Source: Nitrospirota bacterium
Lineage (GTDB): Bacteria > Nitrospirota > Thermodesulfovibrionia > Thermodesulfovibrionales > SM23-35
Assembly (NCBI GenBank): GCA_040754395.1
Contig: JBFMCL010000009.1
Location: 1-64,000, forward strand
DNA: 64,000 nt
Direction of reading: 5' to 3'
The translations under genes and the position numbers were made by a program. This document shows, piece by piece, positions 42,351 to 51,115 of this stretch; position 1 is the first letter of the stretch, and each line of letters starts with the position of its first letter. A model generated the notes under the pieces. It was given only the letters and a program-made list of their open reading frames with translations. It searched no databases and was not told the DNA's origin.

Positions 42351-43805
42351 CTATTTCCCTCCTTCCGGTTTTTTATTCAGTGACGCGATGACTGTATCGA
42401 TCTTCCTTTCAAAGGCGGCCCTGTTCTTGTTGGAAGTAGCTCCAATAAGAACCCTGGTGGTGTTTTTGTCTTCGACCAGCTTCACCCATATTTTCCTGTG
42501 GCTCATGAAAAAGGCGACAAAAAGGCCAACGCTCATGGCAATGCATCCGAAATACACTACCCACACACCCGGGTCTTTTCTTACCTGTAGGCCGGTAAAC
42601 TCAACCCCCCAGTAATCAAGAAATTCTACCCGGTGTCCACCCGGCAAATGCCATGTCTCCGGATACCTTTTGAGTATCCACCCGGTAAGTTTGTTTTTCC
42701 CCCCTTCGGTGAAATCGATAAGCACAGAGGGATTGTTCATCTGATTTGCATAGGTGAAAGTATGTCCATGCTCGTCAATCCTTAACGCAGGGCTGAAGTC
42801 AATGATCCTGCCTGTTATGTCGGTGCCGGGAATCTGGAACGTTTCTCCAAACCTCAGGTTAAGTGCAGAGGCCTTCCCGTCCGATGAAACAGCGTTTAAT
42901 ATGAATATCCCCTTGCCGCCACTGTTGGGAACAAGACCGTAGCTTGACTGATAGAACGTGATTCCGCCGAATGTCAGAGGATCGTTGACAGTAATAGATT
43001 TTTTCAGTACCTCCTTGCCGTCTTTTATTACGGTGAGCCAGCTTTTATATTCTTTGGGCATGTCTGATTTGCCGTAGAAAGTGACTTCAAAATTATCGCA
43101 ACGGATTTCAAAATCCAGCGGTATTTCCCTGTCCTTGCCTGAGAAGGCAACACCGGATACCGCACCCTCGGGAAGATTGAGAAACCCGCTGAATCCGAAA
43201 CGAAGCCCTATGATTGCCCCAATGAGGATTATGAGGATACTGAAATGCGTGATATACACGCCGAGCCTGCTGTAATTTCCTTTCTGGGAGTAAAACTGAT
43301 AGCCATTTTCTTCCCGGGTTTCCATAAAACGGAAACGAATATTCTTGATCGCTGCCGAAACAGTATCCCTGACTTTTTCAGGGTTGCCCTTTAGCACGAT
43401 CTCCCTGTTGATCTGAAACTTTTTCAGCTTTTCTTCAGATACCGGCGCTATGGGCTCACGTACAAGTTTCCATATTCCGGGAAGTCTGTCGAGAGAGCAG
43501 ATGCTTATATTAATGGAAAACATGATTAACAAACCTATAAACCACCATGCGTGGTACATGTCCATGAACCCGAGTGTGAAAAAGATGCTGTACAGGGATG
43601 GAGCCAGAGATTGCCCGAAAAGCTTTGCCAGTATCTCCATGTTCTGGGCCGGATCACCCTTTTGTTCCAGAACTGTTCCAACAATAGATGTAAGGGAAAT
43701 AAGCGCGAAGATGATGATCGCAAGTTTGACTGACGCAAGAAAATCCCAAATGCGGTCAACGATTGTCTTATTCTTTTCCTGTTCCAAGGTACGATTTCCT
43801 CTCAA
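42351..43805 (-). CDS. resB: ResB-type cytochrome c maturation protein (second copy)
   Basis: 484 residues. The start is classic ResB (RIWDFLASVKLAIIIFALISLTSIVGT, membrane segment 1), then MYHAWWF and the second helix, ITHFSILIILIGAIIG, and near the end the WTGLQVRKDPGVWVVY block with the last helix. GGITFYQSSYG is the conserved periplasmic motif. With ccsA it attaches heme to cytochromes c outside the cytoplasm. It matches the standard family much more closely than the copy at 22489. Confidence 0.93.
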   Translation of the reverse strand: MRGNRTLEQEKNKTIVDRIWDFLASVKLAIIIFALISLTSIVGTVLEQKGDPAQNMEILAKLFGQSLAPSLYSIFFTLGFMDMYHAWWFIGLLIMFSINISICSLDRLPGIWKLVREPIAPVSEEKLKKFQINREIVLKGNPEKVRDTVSAAIKNIRFRFMETREENGYQFYSQKGNYSRLGVYITHFSILIILIGAIIGLRFGFSGFLNLPEGAVSGVAFSGKDREIPLDFEIRCDNFEVTFYGKSDMPKEYKSWLTVIKDGKEVLKKSITVNDPLTFGGITFYQSSYGLVPNSGGKGIFILNAVSSDGKASALNLRFGETFQIPGTDITGRIIDFSPALRIDEHGHTFTYANQMNNPSVLIDFTEGGKNKLTGWILKRYPETWHLPGGHRVEFLDYWGVEFTGLQVRKDPGVWVVYFGCIAMSVGLFVAFFMSHRKIWVKLVEDKNTTRVLIGATSNKNRAAFERKIDTVIASLNKKPEGGK

Positions 43806-43938
43806 GTTTTATATTCTAAAATTTTTACCTGGACAATAACAAGAAAATTTCAATAGCAGGATGCCGAAAATTCCTTAAGGGAGAATACTTATATATGCCC
43901 GGAAGGAGAATCGCATATTCACCCAGTCAAAATCTCTT

Positions 43939-45507
43939 TCAGGGCTGGGAAGTTTTTGTCATATCTTTATAGAACTGCTTATTTTCAGAAAAAAGGAGCC
44001 CGTCCTCAAACTTAATCACACCGGAGAGAAAAAGGTTTGCAAGGGATGCCTCTAGCGAACTGTAGTCATCAGTGCCGGTGAGCATCTGAGACTTTATCTG
44101 GTGTGTTTTGCTTTCTCTGATGAGGTTCTTGACGCCGAAGCTGTTGATTATTTTTTCATGGGCGAGAATCCTTCCTTCTCCTTTCTTGAGAGGGACAAGC
44201 CTTTGGGAAAGGACAAAAAGAAGATTGTCTGCAAGCCGGTTTCTGATAAGGGTTTGCTGATGGGGAGGGAATATGTTGATAATTCTTTCTATTGTGGATG
44301 CAGCGGTGCTTGCATGGACCGTTGCAATTACGAGATGCCCCGTATCTGCTGCCTGCAGCGCAATAGCGAAGCTGTCAGCATCCCTCATCTCGCCGACGAC
44401 TATCACGTCGGGGTCCTGTCTGAATACGTGCTTCAGGCCTTCATAGAACGATTCGGTATCCAGTCCGATTTCCCGCTGATTGACATTGCTTTTTTTGTGC
44501 TTGTGGAGATATTCAATCGGATCCTCAAGTGTCACGATATTGCATCTTCTGTTGTTGTTGATGATGTCTACCATTGCGGCAAGGGTTGTTGTTTTCCCGT
44601 GACCGGCAGGCCCTGATATCAGGATCAGGCCCTGTGGGAGAAGGACAAATTCCTTTAACCAGGGAGGCAGGTGCAGTTCCTCGGGAGAAGAGAGTATATC
44701 AGTAATGTGACGCAGGGTGATTGAAATGGAATTTCTCTGTTTGTACAGATTGACTCTGAAGCGGCCGATCTCGGGATAGGTTACCGCGAGATCATGATCG
44801 CCCTTCTGCGTGAATGTTTCCCAGTCTTTCCCTGACATCAGTTCCTTTGCATACCGTTCACAATCGGAAGGGGACAAAGGGTCCATGGAGGCCCTTTTTA
44901 TGTCGTTGCTGAGTTTGATGCAGGGAGGAACCCCGGCGGTCAGAAGCATGTCAGTGGCAGGAGACCCCGCAAGATATTTCAGGAGAGACATCAATGGCGC
45001 GGCTTTTTTCAGCTCAGCCCTCTGAATCTGTTTTTCGAGAGTCTCCCCGGTGAGACCGGCTCCCGGGTTTGTCAGGAGGCTCTCTACTGCGACCTCCATC
45101 TGTGAAGAAGGCACTACGACAGGGATGACCTTTTTCCCGAGAGAAAACTCTATGTCCCGTATGGATATCATATCCCTTGGATTCACCATCGCAAGGGTTA
45201 TGGAAGTCTCATCATAGCTGATCGGCATGACTTTCATCGATTTTATTTTTTCGAGGGGCATGATTTTCAAGACTTCCGGGGAAATTTCGATTTTGTAAAG
45301 ATTTGCAGAAGGGATGCCCATCTGCTTGCTCAGGAAGTTCAGAAGGTTATCGTTTGTGATATAGCCCATTTCCACCAGGATAGATCCCAGCTGTCCACCG
45401 GCCTGAGCCTGTCTTCTTAAGGCATCTTTCAGCTGATTGCTGTTGATTAATCCCTGTTCGACAAGAAGTTCACCAAGGCGCTGTTTCTTTCTTGCGGGGA
45501 ATGGCAT
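43939..45507 (-). CDS. PilT-like ATPase with N-terminal c-di-GMP-binding MshEN domain
   Basis: 522 residues from the ATG at 45507; a TTG at 45528 is also open. Two 24-residue MshEN motifs lie at residues 10-33 (RLGELLVEQG...RRQ) and 39-62 (QLGSILVEMG...SKQ), exactly five residues apart, as known for c-di-GMP binding. A GspE-N-like domain follows. The ATPase part is PilT-like: Walker A GPAGHGKT, Asp box LEDPIEYLH, Walker B VIVVGEMRD, His box ATVHAST, and VKNLIRE matching PilT's AIRNLIRE. PilT pulls pili back; MshEN normally sits on extension ATPases. The fusion implies retraction or a related motor under c-di-GMP control. No pilus genes adjoin. Confidence 0.85.
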   Translation of the reverse strand: MPFPARKKQRLGELLVEQGLINSNQLKDALRRQAQAGGQLGSILVEMGYITNDNLLNFLSKQMGIPSANLYKIEISPEVLKIMPLEKIKSMKVMPISYDETSITLAMVNPRDMISIRDIEFSLGKKVIPVVVPSSQMEVAVESLLTNPGAGLTGETLEKQIQRAELKKAAPLMSLLKYLAGSPATDMLLTAGVPPCIKLSNDIKRASMDPLSPSDCERYAKELMSGKDWETFTQKGDHDLAVTYPEIGRFRVNLYKQRNSISITLRHITDILSSPEELHLPPWLKEFVLLPQGLILISGPAGHGKTTTLAAMVDIINNNRRCNIVTLEDPIEYLHKHKKSNVNQREIGLDTESFYEGLKHVFRQDPDVIVVGEMRDADSFAIALQAADTGHLVIATVHASTAASTIERIINIFPPHQQTLIRNRLADNLLFVLSQRLVPLKKGEGRILAHEKIINSFGVKNLIRESKTHQIKSQMLTGTDDYSSLEASLANLFLSGVIKFEDGLLFSENKQFYKDMTKTSQP

Positions 45508-45737
45508 AAAGTTTTGTACCACTTTCAACTCTTGTTTGTCAATTTGTTTTTGTTGAGTATTGAGAGGGAAAAATCGTCAATTCAAGGGAAAAAATCGGTC
45601 CTGTACATGGTATGTTTTATACGCAGCGATGCTATAATGAATTCAACTCAGTTGCTGTCATGATCGCAGAAATGCACGGATGAACCGCAGGGAAATTGTT
45701 TCGCTACCATGAACGGTACGGGAAAGGGGAGGCATGA

Positions 45738-47327
45738 ATGAGGATTGTTACGGCTGAAGAGATGCGGGACATAGACGCAAAAACCATTCGTGGGTTCGGG
45801 CTCTCCGGCCTGATACTGATGGAGAGGGCAGGGCTTTCGGTTGCCTCCAGAATCAACGAACTGTTCGGCAAAAAGAAGTGTATCGTGATAGCCGGAGGCG
45901 GCAACAATGGCGGCGACGGGCTGGTGGTTGCAAGGGATCTGTACAACCAGGGAAGAGATGTGAAGGTTTTTCTTTGCACGCCTCCCGAATCCCTGCAGGG
46001 AGATGCACTGGCGCAGTATCAGGCTGCGTTGAACTTTGGGGTGCCTGTACGACCTGTGCAGGAACTTCTGGCCGGACACGCACCGGTAATCGGCCGTCAT
46101 TCACTCATTGTGGATGCGGTATTTGGTACAGGATTGCGCAGGAAAGTTTCCGGGTTGCTCCTGGAAGTGATCGCATTCATCAATAAGTCTGGATTGCCTG
46201 TGATAAGCGTGGATATCCCGTCAGGGATATCTTCAGATAACGGACAGGTTATGGGTGATGCGGTGAGGGCGGATTGCACGGTTACATTTGGTCTCCCCAA
46301 ACGAGGCCACCTGTTATACCCCGGAGCAGAATATACCGGCAAACTGTTTGTTTCGGATATCGGCTTTCCCCGGCAACTGCTCCTTGCCGGAAAATCCGAT
46401 CCCGAATTGCTCGAAAAAACATTTGTCTCCGGACTTATGCCTCTCAGAAGCGAATATTCGCACAAGGGAACCTACGGTCATGTGCTTATTGTTGCAGGGT
46501 CAAAAGGGAAGACAGGGGCAGCGCTCATGGCGGCAAGGGCATGCCTGAGGACAGGAGCCGGCCTTGTAACGATCGGGGTTCCTGAATCGCTTGAGGGAAT
46601 TTTTCAGTCGGTCGTCAGGGAAGAAATGGTGCTTGGCCTGCCTGACAGCAGCAGCGGTTTGATTTCAGCAAGGGCATATGAGACAATCCTCGGGTTTCTC
46701 CGCAATTCTGCGGACATCCTCGCCATAGGACCGGGCATGGGTGTTTCTGGGGATACAAGGAAACTTGTAAAGAGGCTTGTGGAATATGCGGACTGTCCGA
46801 TAGTTATTGACGCAGATGGCATCAATTCTCTTGAACACCATCAGGATGTATTGCCCAGGGCAAAAAAAGGTGTAATTCTTACACCGCATCCCGGTGAAAT
46901 GGCCAGGCTGATACACCGGGGGCAGCACAAGGGGAGACAAACAGTGCTTGACATCCGTGATGAAATAGAGAGGGACAGGATTGCCGTGGCGATATCCTTT
47001 GCAGGGGAAACCGGGACGGTTCTTGTCCTTAAGGGGGTTCCGACCATCATTGCTTCTCCTGACGGAAAAGCTTATATAAATTCGACCGGAAATGCAGGGA
47101 TGGCTACCGGTGGCACCGGAGATGTGCTGACCGGAATGGTGTCCGGATTTCTCGGACAGAACGTCAGCCTGAGTCAGGCCGGGGTTCTCGGGTCGTACCT
47201 GCACGGCCTTGCCGGAGATATCGCAGCTGAAAAGAAAGGCCAGCACTCGCTTGTCGCGACTGACATAATCGATGCATTGCCGGCGGCTTTCCGTTCAATG
47301 AAACAGGATAATTCTTGCATCATCTGA
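45738..47327 (+). CDS. nnr: Bifunctional NAD(P)HX epimerase/dehydratase
   Basis: 529 residues; GGAGG precedes the ATG at a good distance. Residues ~1-215 are the epimerase (YjeF N domain: GLILMERAG, IAGGGNNGGDGLVVARDL, VDAVFGTGL, SVDIPSGI). Residues ~230-520 are the dehydratase (TYGHVLIVAGSKGKTGAALMAARA, LAIGPGMG, VIDADGINSL, LTPHPGEMARL, NAGMATGGTGDVLTGM). Together they repair hydrated NADH and NADPH with ADP or ATP. First gene of a + strand housekeeping operon. Confidence 0.95.
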   Translation: MRIVTAEEMRDIDAKTIRGFGLSGLILMERAGLSVASRINELFGKKKCIVIAGGGNNGGDGLVVARDLYNQGRDVKVFLCTPPESLQGDALAQYQAALNFGVPVRPVQELLAGHAPVIGRHSLIVDAVFGTGLRRKVSGLLLEVIAFINKSGLPVISVDIPSGISSDNGQVMGDAVRADCTVTFGLPKRGHLLYPGAEYTGKLFVSDIGFPRQLLLAGKSDPELLEKTFVSGLMPLRSEYSHKGTYGHVLIVAGSKGKTGAALMAARACLRTGAGLVTIGVPESLEGIFQSVVREEMVLGLPDSSSGLISARAYETILGFLRNSADILAIGPGMGVSGDTRKLVKRLVEYADCPIVIDADGINSLEHHQDVLPRAKKGVILTPHPGEMARLIHRGQHKGRQTVLDIRDEIERDRIAVAISFAGETGTVLVLKGVPTIIASPDGKAYINSTGNAGMATGGTGDVLTGMVSGFLGQNVSLSQAGVLGSYLHGLAGDIAAEKKGQHSLVATDIIDALPAAFRSMKQDNSCII

Positions 47328-47466
47328 TCTTTATTTTGGATGACCAAGTCGTGTATGTAATTCTGCCGGCAATGCAGATCGTTTTAACTCATGTTGGCAT
47401 TCAGTACCAATACACGACAACACCGTGTCTGCATGCAGCTGCTGAGTTGTTTTATAATCAATAGGC

Positions 47467-48156
47467 ATGTTCACTGCTATGGATACATTGATTTTTCCCG
47501 GGATATTCGGGGCAGCGGTTAGGGCATTTTTTACGCGGAAAGAAGTAGGGGTTGATGCGGAGAAGATCAGCAGGCTGCTTTCTGTCAGGAAGGGTTCTCT
47601 TTATCTGCCGCAGCAGAAACATACTGACAGGGTTTACCTTCTTGATGGTGATTTCAGTCCTGTAGTGGCTGATGCCGTGGTGACCCGGCAACGCGGGGTG
47701 TTGATAGGCGTGCAGGTGGCTGACTGTGTTCCGGTTCTTCTCCATGACACAAAACACACAGTCATCGGTGTGGTGCATGCGGGCTGGAGGGGCACTGCAG
47801 CGCAGATTGTGCAAAAGACTATTGCTGTCATGGTCACGCAGTGCGGGTCCCTTCAGGAGAATGTTGTCATGGCCCTGGGCCCGAGCATCAGGGGCAGTTG
47901 CTACGAGGTCGGTGCTGAAGTCAAGGAGGCCGTATACAGGGCAACCGGCGAAGGAGAATACTACGTCCGCAGAGGGGAAAAATACTTCATTGACCTCGCT
48001 TCCGTGAACATGCTTCAGGCGATGTCCGCCGGCATCCCGGCGAAAAATATCTGGATATCAGGCGACTGTACCCACTGCAATCCTGAACATTACTACTCTT
48101 TCAGGTTCAGCGGAGAGTGCAACGGGAGTCAGGGCGGATTTATTGGGATATTCTGA
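47467..48156 (+). CDS. pgeF: PgeF/YfiH-type copper-zinc phosphorylase-oxidase
   Basis: 229 residues. Family blocks: QQKHTDRVYLLD, ADCVPVLLHDT, VHAGWRGT (metal-binding His) and GPSIRGSCYEVG, with CTHCNPEHYYSFRFSG near the end. YfiH/PgeF (LACC1) proteins cleave purine nucleosides and edit mis-joined peptidoglycan precursors. A TATAAT at 47453-47458 lies just 8 bases before the ATG, so the transcript may be nearly leaderless. The preceding 139-base gap also has TCGTGTAT / ATACACGA arms at 47349 and 47410. Confidence 0.9.
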   Translation: MFTAMDTLIFPGIFGAAVRAFFTRKEVGVDAEKISRLLSVRKGSLYLPQQKHTDRVYLLDGDFSPVVADAVVTRQRGVLIGVQVADCVPVLLHDTKHTVIGVVHAGWRGTAAQIVQKTIAVMVTQCGSLQENVVMALGPSIRGSCYEVGAEVKEAVYRATGEGEYYVRRGEKYFIDLASVNMLQAMSAGIPAKNIWISGDCTHCNPEHYYSFRFSGECNGSQGGFIGIF

Positions 48157-48166
48157 GACTTCCGGG

Positions 48167-48613
48167 ATGAGAAAGCACTTTATCAGTCACGGTCCCGATG
48201 AAACAAAAAAGATCGGGGCAGAAATCGGGAGATTATTGAGGCCGGGTGATGTCGTAGGTCTCTATGGCGAGCTGGGCGCCGGAAAGACTACACTTATTAA
48301 AGGTATCGCCAGTGTACTGGGTTTAAATGAGAGGGAAATTGCCAGTGCCAGCTTTACGATCATCGCTGAATACGAAACTGTACCTCCTCTGGCACATATT
48401 GATCTGTACAGGGTCGAAAATCAGACTGAGCTGGATGAACTGGGGTTATGGGAATATCTCGGAGGCGACTGCATTACGGTCGTAGAATGGGCGGAGAGGG
48501 CTGCTGCATTGCTGCCGGAGGATTTGATTAAGATAACCTTGGAATACTCTGGTGAAAATTCACGGGAGATAGTGATTGAGGGAAATTATGAAAAACATAG
48601 GGATAATCTCTAA
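48167..48613 (+). CDS. tsaE: tRNA t6A-modification ATPase TsaE
   Basis: 148 residues from the ATG at 48167, just after the pgeF stop; a start at 48143 would overlap pgeF. Walker A is GELGAGKTT and the SFTIIAEYE and HIDLYR blocks are TsaE hallmarks. TsaE works with TsaB, TsaC and TsaD to make N6-threonylcarbamoyladenosine in tRNA. The end overlaps the start of nadK by 26 bases. Confidence 0.93.
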   Translation: MRKHFISHGPDETKKIGAEIGRLLRPGDVVGLYGELGAGKTTLIKGIASVLGLNEREIASASFTIIAEYETVPPLAHIDLYRVENQTELDELGLWEYLGGDCITVVEWAERAAALLPEDLIKITLEYSGENSREIVIEGNYEKHRDNL

Positions 48614-49439
48614 GACAGGACAACCCGATCCAGTCGAAATACTCCAGAAACTCTTGCCCTGGCTCAAACAAAAGGGGTGCGTGTCATATGTGGACAGTGA
48701 GACCGCGGCAGTCCTGAACATAGAAGGGACGCCCCGCACGCAGATACCTTTACTCTCGGATATTATCGTTGTTCTAGGCGGAGACGGCACCATGCTGAGC
48801 GCAGCACGGCTTGTTGGTGAAAAAGGGGTCCCTATACTTGGAGTAAATATTGGAGGTCTCGGCTTCCTGACCGCTGTGCACAGGGATGACATATATCAGG
48901 TTCTCGATCAGGTTCTTACCGGCGAGTGTTCCGTTGAGGAACGTATTATGCTCAAGGCCTGTGTTATCAGGCACAGTGAATGCATTGCAGATTATATTGT
49001 TGTCAACGACGTGGTGGTGAACAAAGGAGCCCTGGCACGGATAATAGATCTCGAAACCTATATCAATCATAATTTTGTCGCGACTTTCAAGGCAGACGGC
49101 CTGATAATTTCTACACCGACAGGGTCAACGGCATATGCACTTTCTGCCGGGGGACCTATCTTGTACCCCACTCTGCGGAGCATTATTCTTGCACCGATAT
49201 GTCCCCATACTCTTACCAACAGGCCGATTGTTCTTCCGGATGAGGTATTGGTCGAAATAGTACTCAAATCCCGGAATGAAGACGTCTTTCTTACCATAGA
49301 CGGCCAGGTGGGATTCTCTTTGCGACAGGGTGATACTGTTGAGGTACGAAAGTCCGAGTTCAAGGCCAGGTTTTTTGTCCCCTGTGAACGGGATTATTAT
49401 CATATTCTGAGAACAAAACTGAAGTGGGGAGAAAGATGA
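48588..49439 (+). CDS. nadK: NAD kinase
   Basis: 283 residues from the ATG at 48588 (MKNIGIISK), preceded by GAGGG. The GGDGT motif (LGGDGTMLSAAR, near residue 63) binds NAD and ATP phosphates; GINIGGLGFLT-like text (GVNIGGLGFL) and PTGSTAYALSAGGPI follow. It makes NADP from NAD in the cytoplasm. With the NAD(P)HX repair enzyme three genes upstream, the operon leans to nicotinamide cofactor upkeep. Confidence 0.95.
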   Translation: MKNIGIISKTGQPDPVEILQKLLPWLKQKGCVSYVDSETAAVLNIEGTPRTQIPLLSDIIVVLGGDGTMLSAARLVGEKGVPILGVNIGGLGFLTAVHRDDIYQVLDQVLTGECSVEERIMLKACVIRHSECIADYIVVNDVVVNKGALARIIDLETYINHNFVATFKADGLIISTPTGSTAYALSAGGPILYPTLRSIILAPICPHTLTNRPIVLPDEVLVEIVLKSRNEDVFLTIDGQVGFSLRQGDTVEVRKSEFKARFFVPCERDYYHILRTKLKWGER

Positions 49440-49465
49440 GTGCCACCCGTGGCATTTAGCACAGC

Positions 49466-50176
49466 ATGAAGGACGCAAAGGTGCAGGAAAAAGATTTGAT
49501 CGAGAACCTGAAAAAAAGTATTGCGTTTTTTCAGGCACTGGGTGTTGAAACCCTCCCGATCAGAGTTCAAGAAATGGGCAGAGAGCCAGTCACCATGAGA
49601 ATGCCGGCCGGAAACCCCAGGGATGCCCTCAAAACCTTACAGGAGGAGATCGGTGACTGCAGGAGATGCAAACTTAGCCAGAAAAGGACGACCATCGTGT
49701 TTGGCGAGGGAAATCCGGAGGCCGAACTCATGTTCATCGGGGAAGCGCCCGGAAGGGAGGAGGATTTGCAGGCAAGACCCTTTGTGGGAGATGCGGGGAA
49801 ATTGCTTACACGTTTGATCGAAAAGATGGGATACAGGCGGCAGGATGTCTACATTGCCAATATTGTGAAATGCAGGCCGCCGATGAACCGCGACCCTGAA
49901 CCTGACGAGATCGAATGTTGCAGAGGATTTCTGGAAAGTCAGATAACAATCATCAGACCCAAGGTTATTGTGGCACTTGGGAGAGTATCTGCACTCACCC
50001 TCATCGGAAATGACAAATTGAAGATAACCGCAATACGGGGTAAGTTTTTTGACTATAAGGGAATACCTTTTATGCCTACCTTCCATCCTGCCTACCTCAT
50101 CAGAAACCCGAAGGACAAATGGCTGACATGGAGCGATATGCAGGAAGTGCTCGAACGACTGGGAAAGAAAGGATAA
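49466..50176 (+). CDS. Type-4 uracil-DNA glycosylase
   Basis: 236 residues. Four cysteines placed for a [4Fe-4S] cluster: Cys65 and Cys68 (DCRRCKL), Cys136 (VKCRPP) and Cys151 or 152. GEAPGREED (92-100) is catalytic motif A and HPAYLIR (207-213) the second motif. It removes uracil from DNA, which arises by cytosine deamination. The first ~50 residues are an extension before the conserved domain. The surA-like gene starts 6 bases after its stop. Confidence 0.92.
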   Translation: MKDAKVQEKDLIENLKKSIAFFQALGVETLPIRVQEMGREPVTMRMPAGNPRDALKTLQEEIGDCRRCKLSQKRTTIVFGEGNPEAELMFIGEAPGREEDLQARPFVGDAGKLLTRLIEKMGYRRQDVYIANIVKCRPPMNRDPEPDEIECCRGFLESQITIIRPKVIVALGRVSALTLIGNDKLKITAIRGKFFDYKGIPFMPTFHPAYLIRNPKDKWLTWSDMQEVLERLGKKG

Positions 50177-50182
50177 TGCAGG

Positions 50183-51115
50183 ATGAAGACAACGCTTCTG
50201 GGAATTGTTATCCTTGCTGTCCTTCAGTTTCCGCATGTTGCACGTGGAGCAACAGTCGATCGTGTACTTGCGACTGTGGGCGAAGAAGTGATTACCATCG
50301 CGGACTACCGGCAATTTGTAAAAGGGATCGGGGAAATACCTCTTGCTGACGAGATTGATGAGGATATTTTGAAAAGGTTTATAGAGGAAAAAATCATCAT
50401 CCATGAGGCCAGGAAGAAGGGGATAGAGGCAGATGAAGCTGATATTGACCTGGCCATCGAAGAGTTCAAAGCAATGAATAGCCTTTCTGATGAGGATCTG
50501 ACAGTTTTTTTGCAGGAGGAAAATATCAGCATGAAGGAGTACCGGAATATGCTGAAAGACAGACTGGTAATATCCCGTCTTGTAAGCCTTGAGGTGGACT
50601 CAAAGGTTATCATAGAGGAAAAAGAAATGGAAGATTTCTATCAGACACATAAGAAGGATTTTCTGAGTACCCCGGAAACTCTCAGAATACATGCCATCTT
50701 TCTCAGGCTGAACAATGATGCAACGGTTACCGAGATTACTGACCTGAAGAGAAAGGCGTTGAAAATAGCTTCTCTCCTGGATGAGGGGTACAGCTTTGAC
50801 ATGCTTGTGGAAGAGTATTCAGATGAACCACTCAAGAGTCAGGATGGGCTGCTCGGCACTTTCGTCAGAGGATCGCTGGTTGCCCCCCTGGATGGAACAG
50901 CGTTTGCCTTGAAGGAGGGGGAAGTGAGCGAACCTGTGTGGGTCAGTGAAGGCGCATATATCCTGAAACTCAAAGAAAGGACCCCGGAGAAATTCAGACA
51001 GTATAAGGAAGTCAGAGGTGAACTGCGCAATGCCCTGTATGAACAAAAAAGGGAGCAGATGTTCAATTTTTGGCTTAAAACGCTATGGGAAAAGTCTTCT
51101 GTCTCAGTAAAATAA
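50183..51115 (+). CDS. SurA-like periplasmic peptidyl-prolyl isomerase
   Basis: 310 residues; signal peptide ends near VARGA. A SurA N-domain (ATVDRVLATVGEEVITIADY, then FIEEKIIIHEARKKGI) is followed by one parvulin domain (~165-262: EEYSDEP, GLLGTFVRGSLVAPLDGTAF, GAYILKLKER) and a short C-terminal helix. SurA guides outer-membrane proteins across the periplasm. The conserved GG(DE)LG of active parvulins is changed to GLLGTF, so isomerase activity is uncertain. Its end overlaps the next gene by 31 bases. Confidence 0.87.
   Translation: MKTTLLGIVILAVLQFPHVARGATVDRVLATVGEEVITIADYRQFVKGIGEIPLADEIDEDILKRFIEEKIIIHEARKKGIEADEADIDLAIEEFKAMNSLSDEDLTVFLQEENISMKEYRNMLKDRLVISRLVSLEVDSKVIIEEKEMEDFYQTHKKDFLSTPETLRIHAIFLRLNNDATVTEITDLKRKALKIASLLDEGYSFDMLVEEYSDEPLKSQDGLLGTFVRGSLVAPLDGTAFALKEGEVSEPVWVSEGAYILKLKERTPEKFRQYKEVRGELRNALYEQKREQMFNFWLKTLWEKSSVSVK

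Noticed and set aside
47349-47417. TCGTGTAT / ATACACGA inverted arms before pgeF as an operator
   Set aside because: Arms are only 8 bases and ~60 bases apart, with no second copy seen; chance is not excluded.
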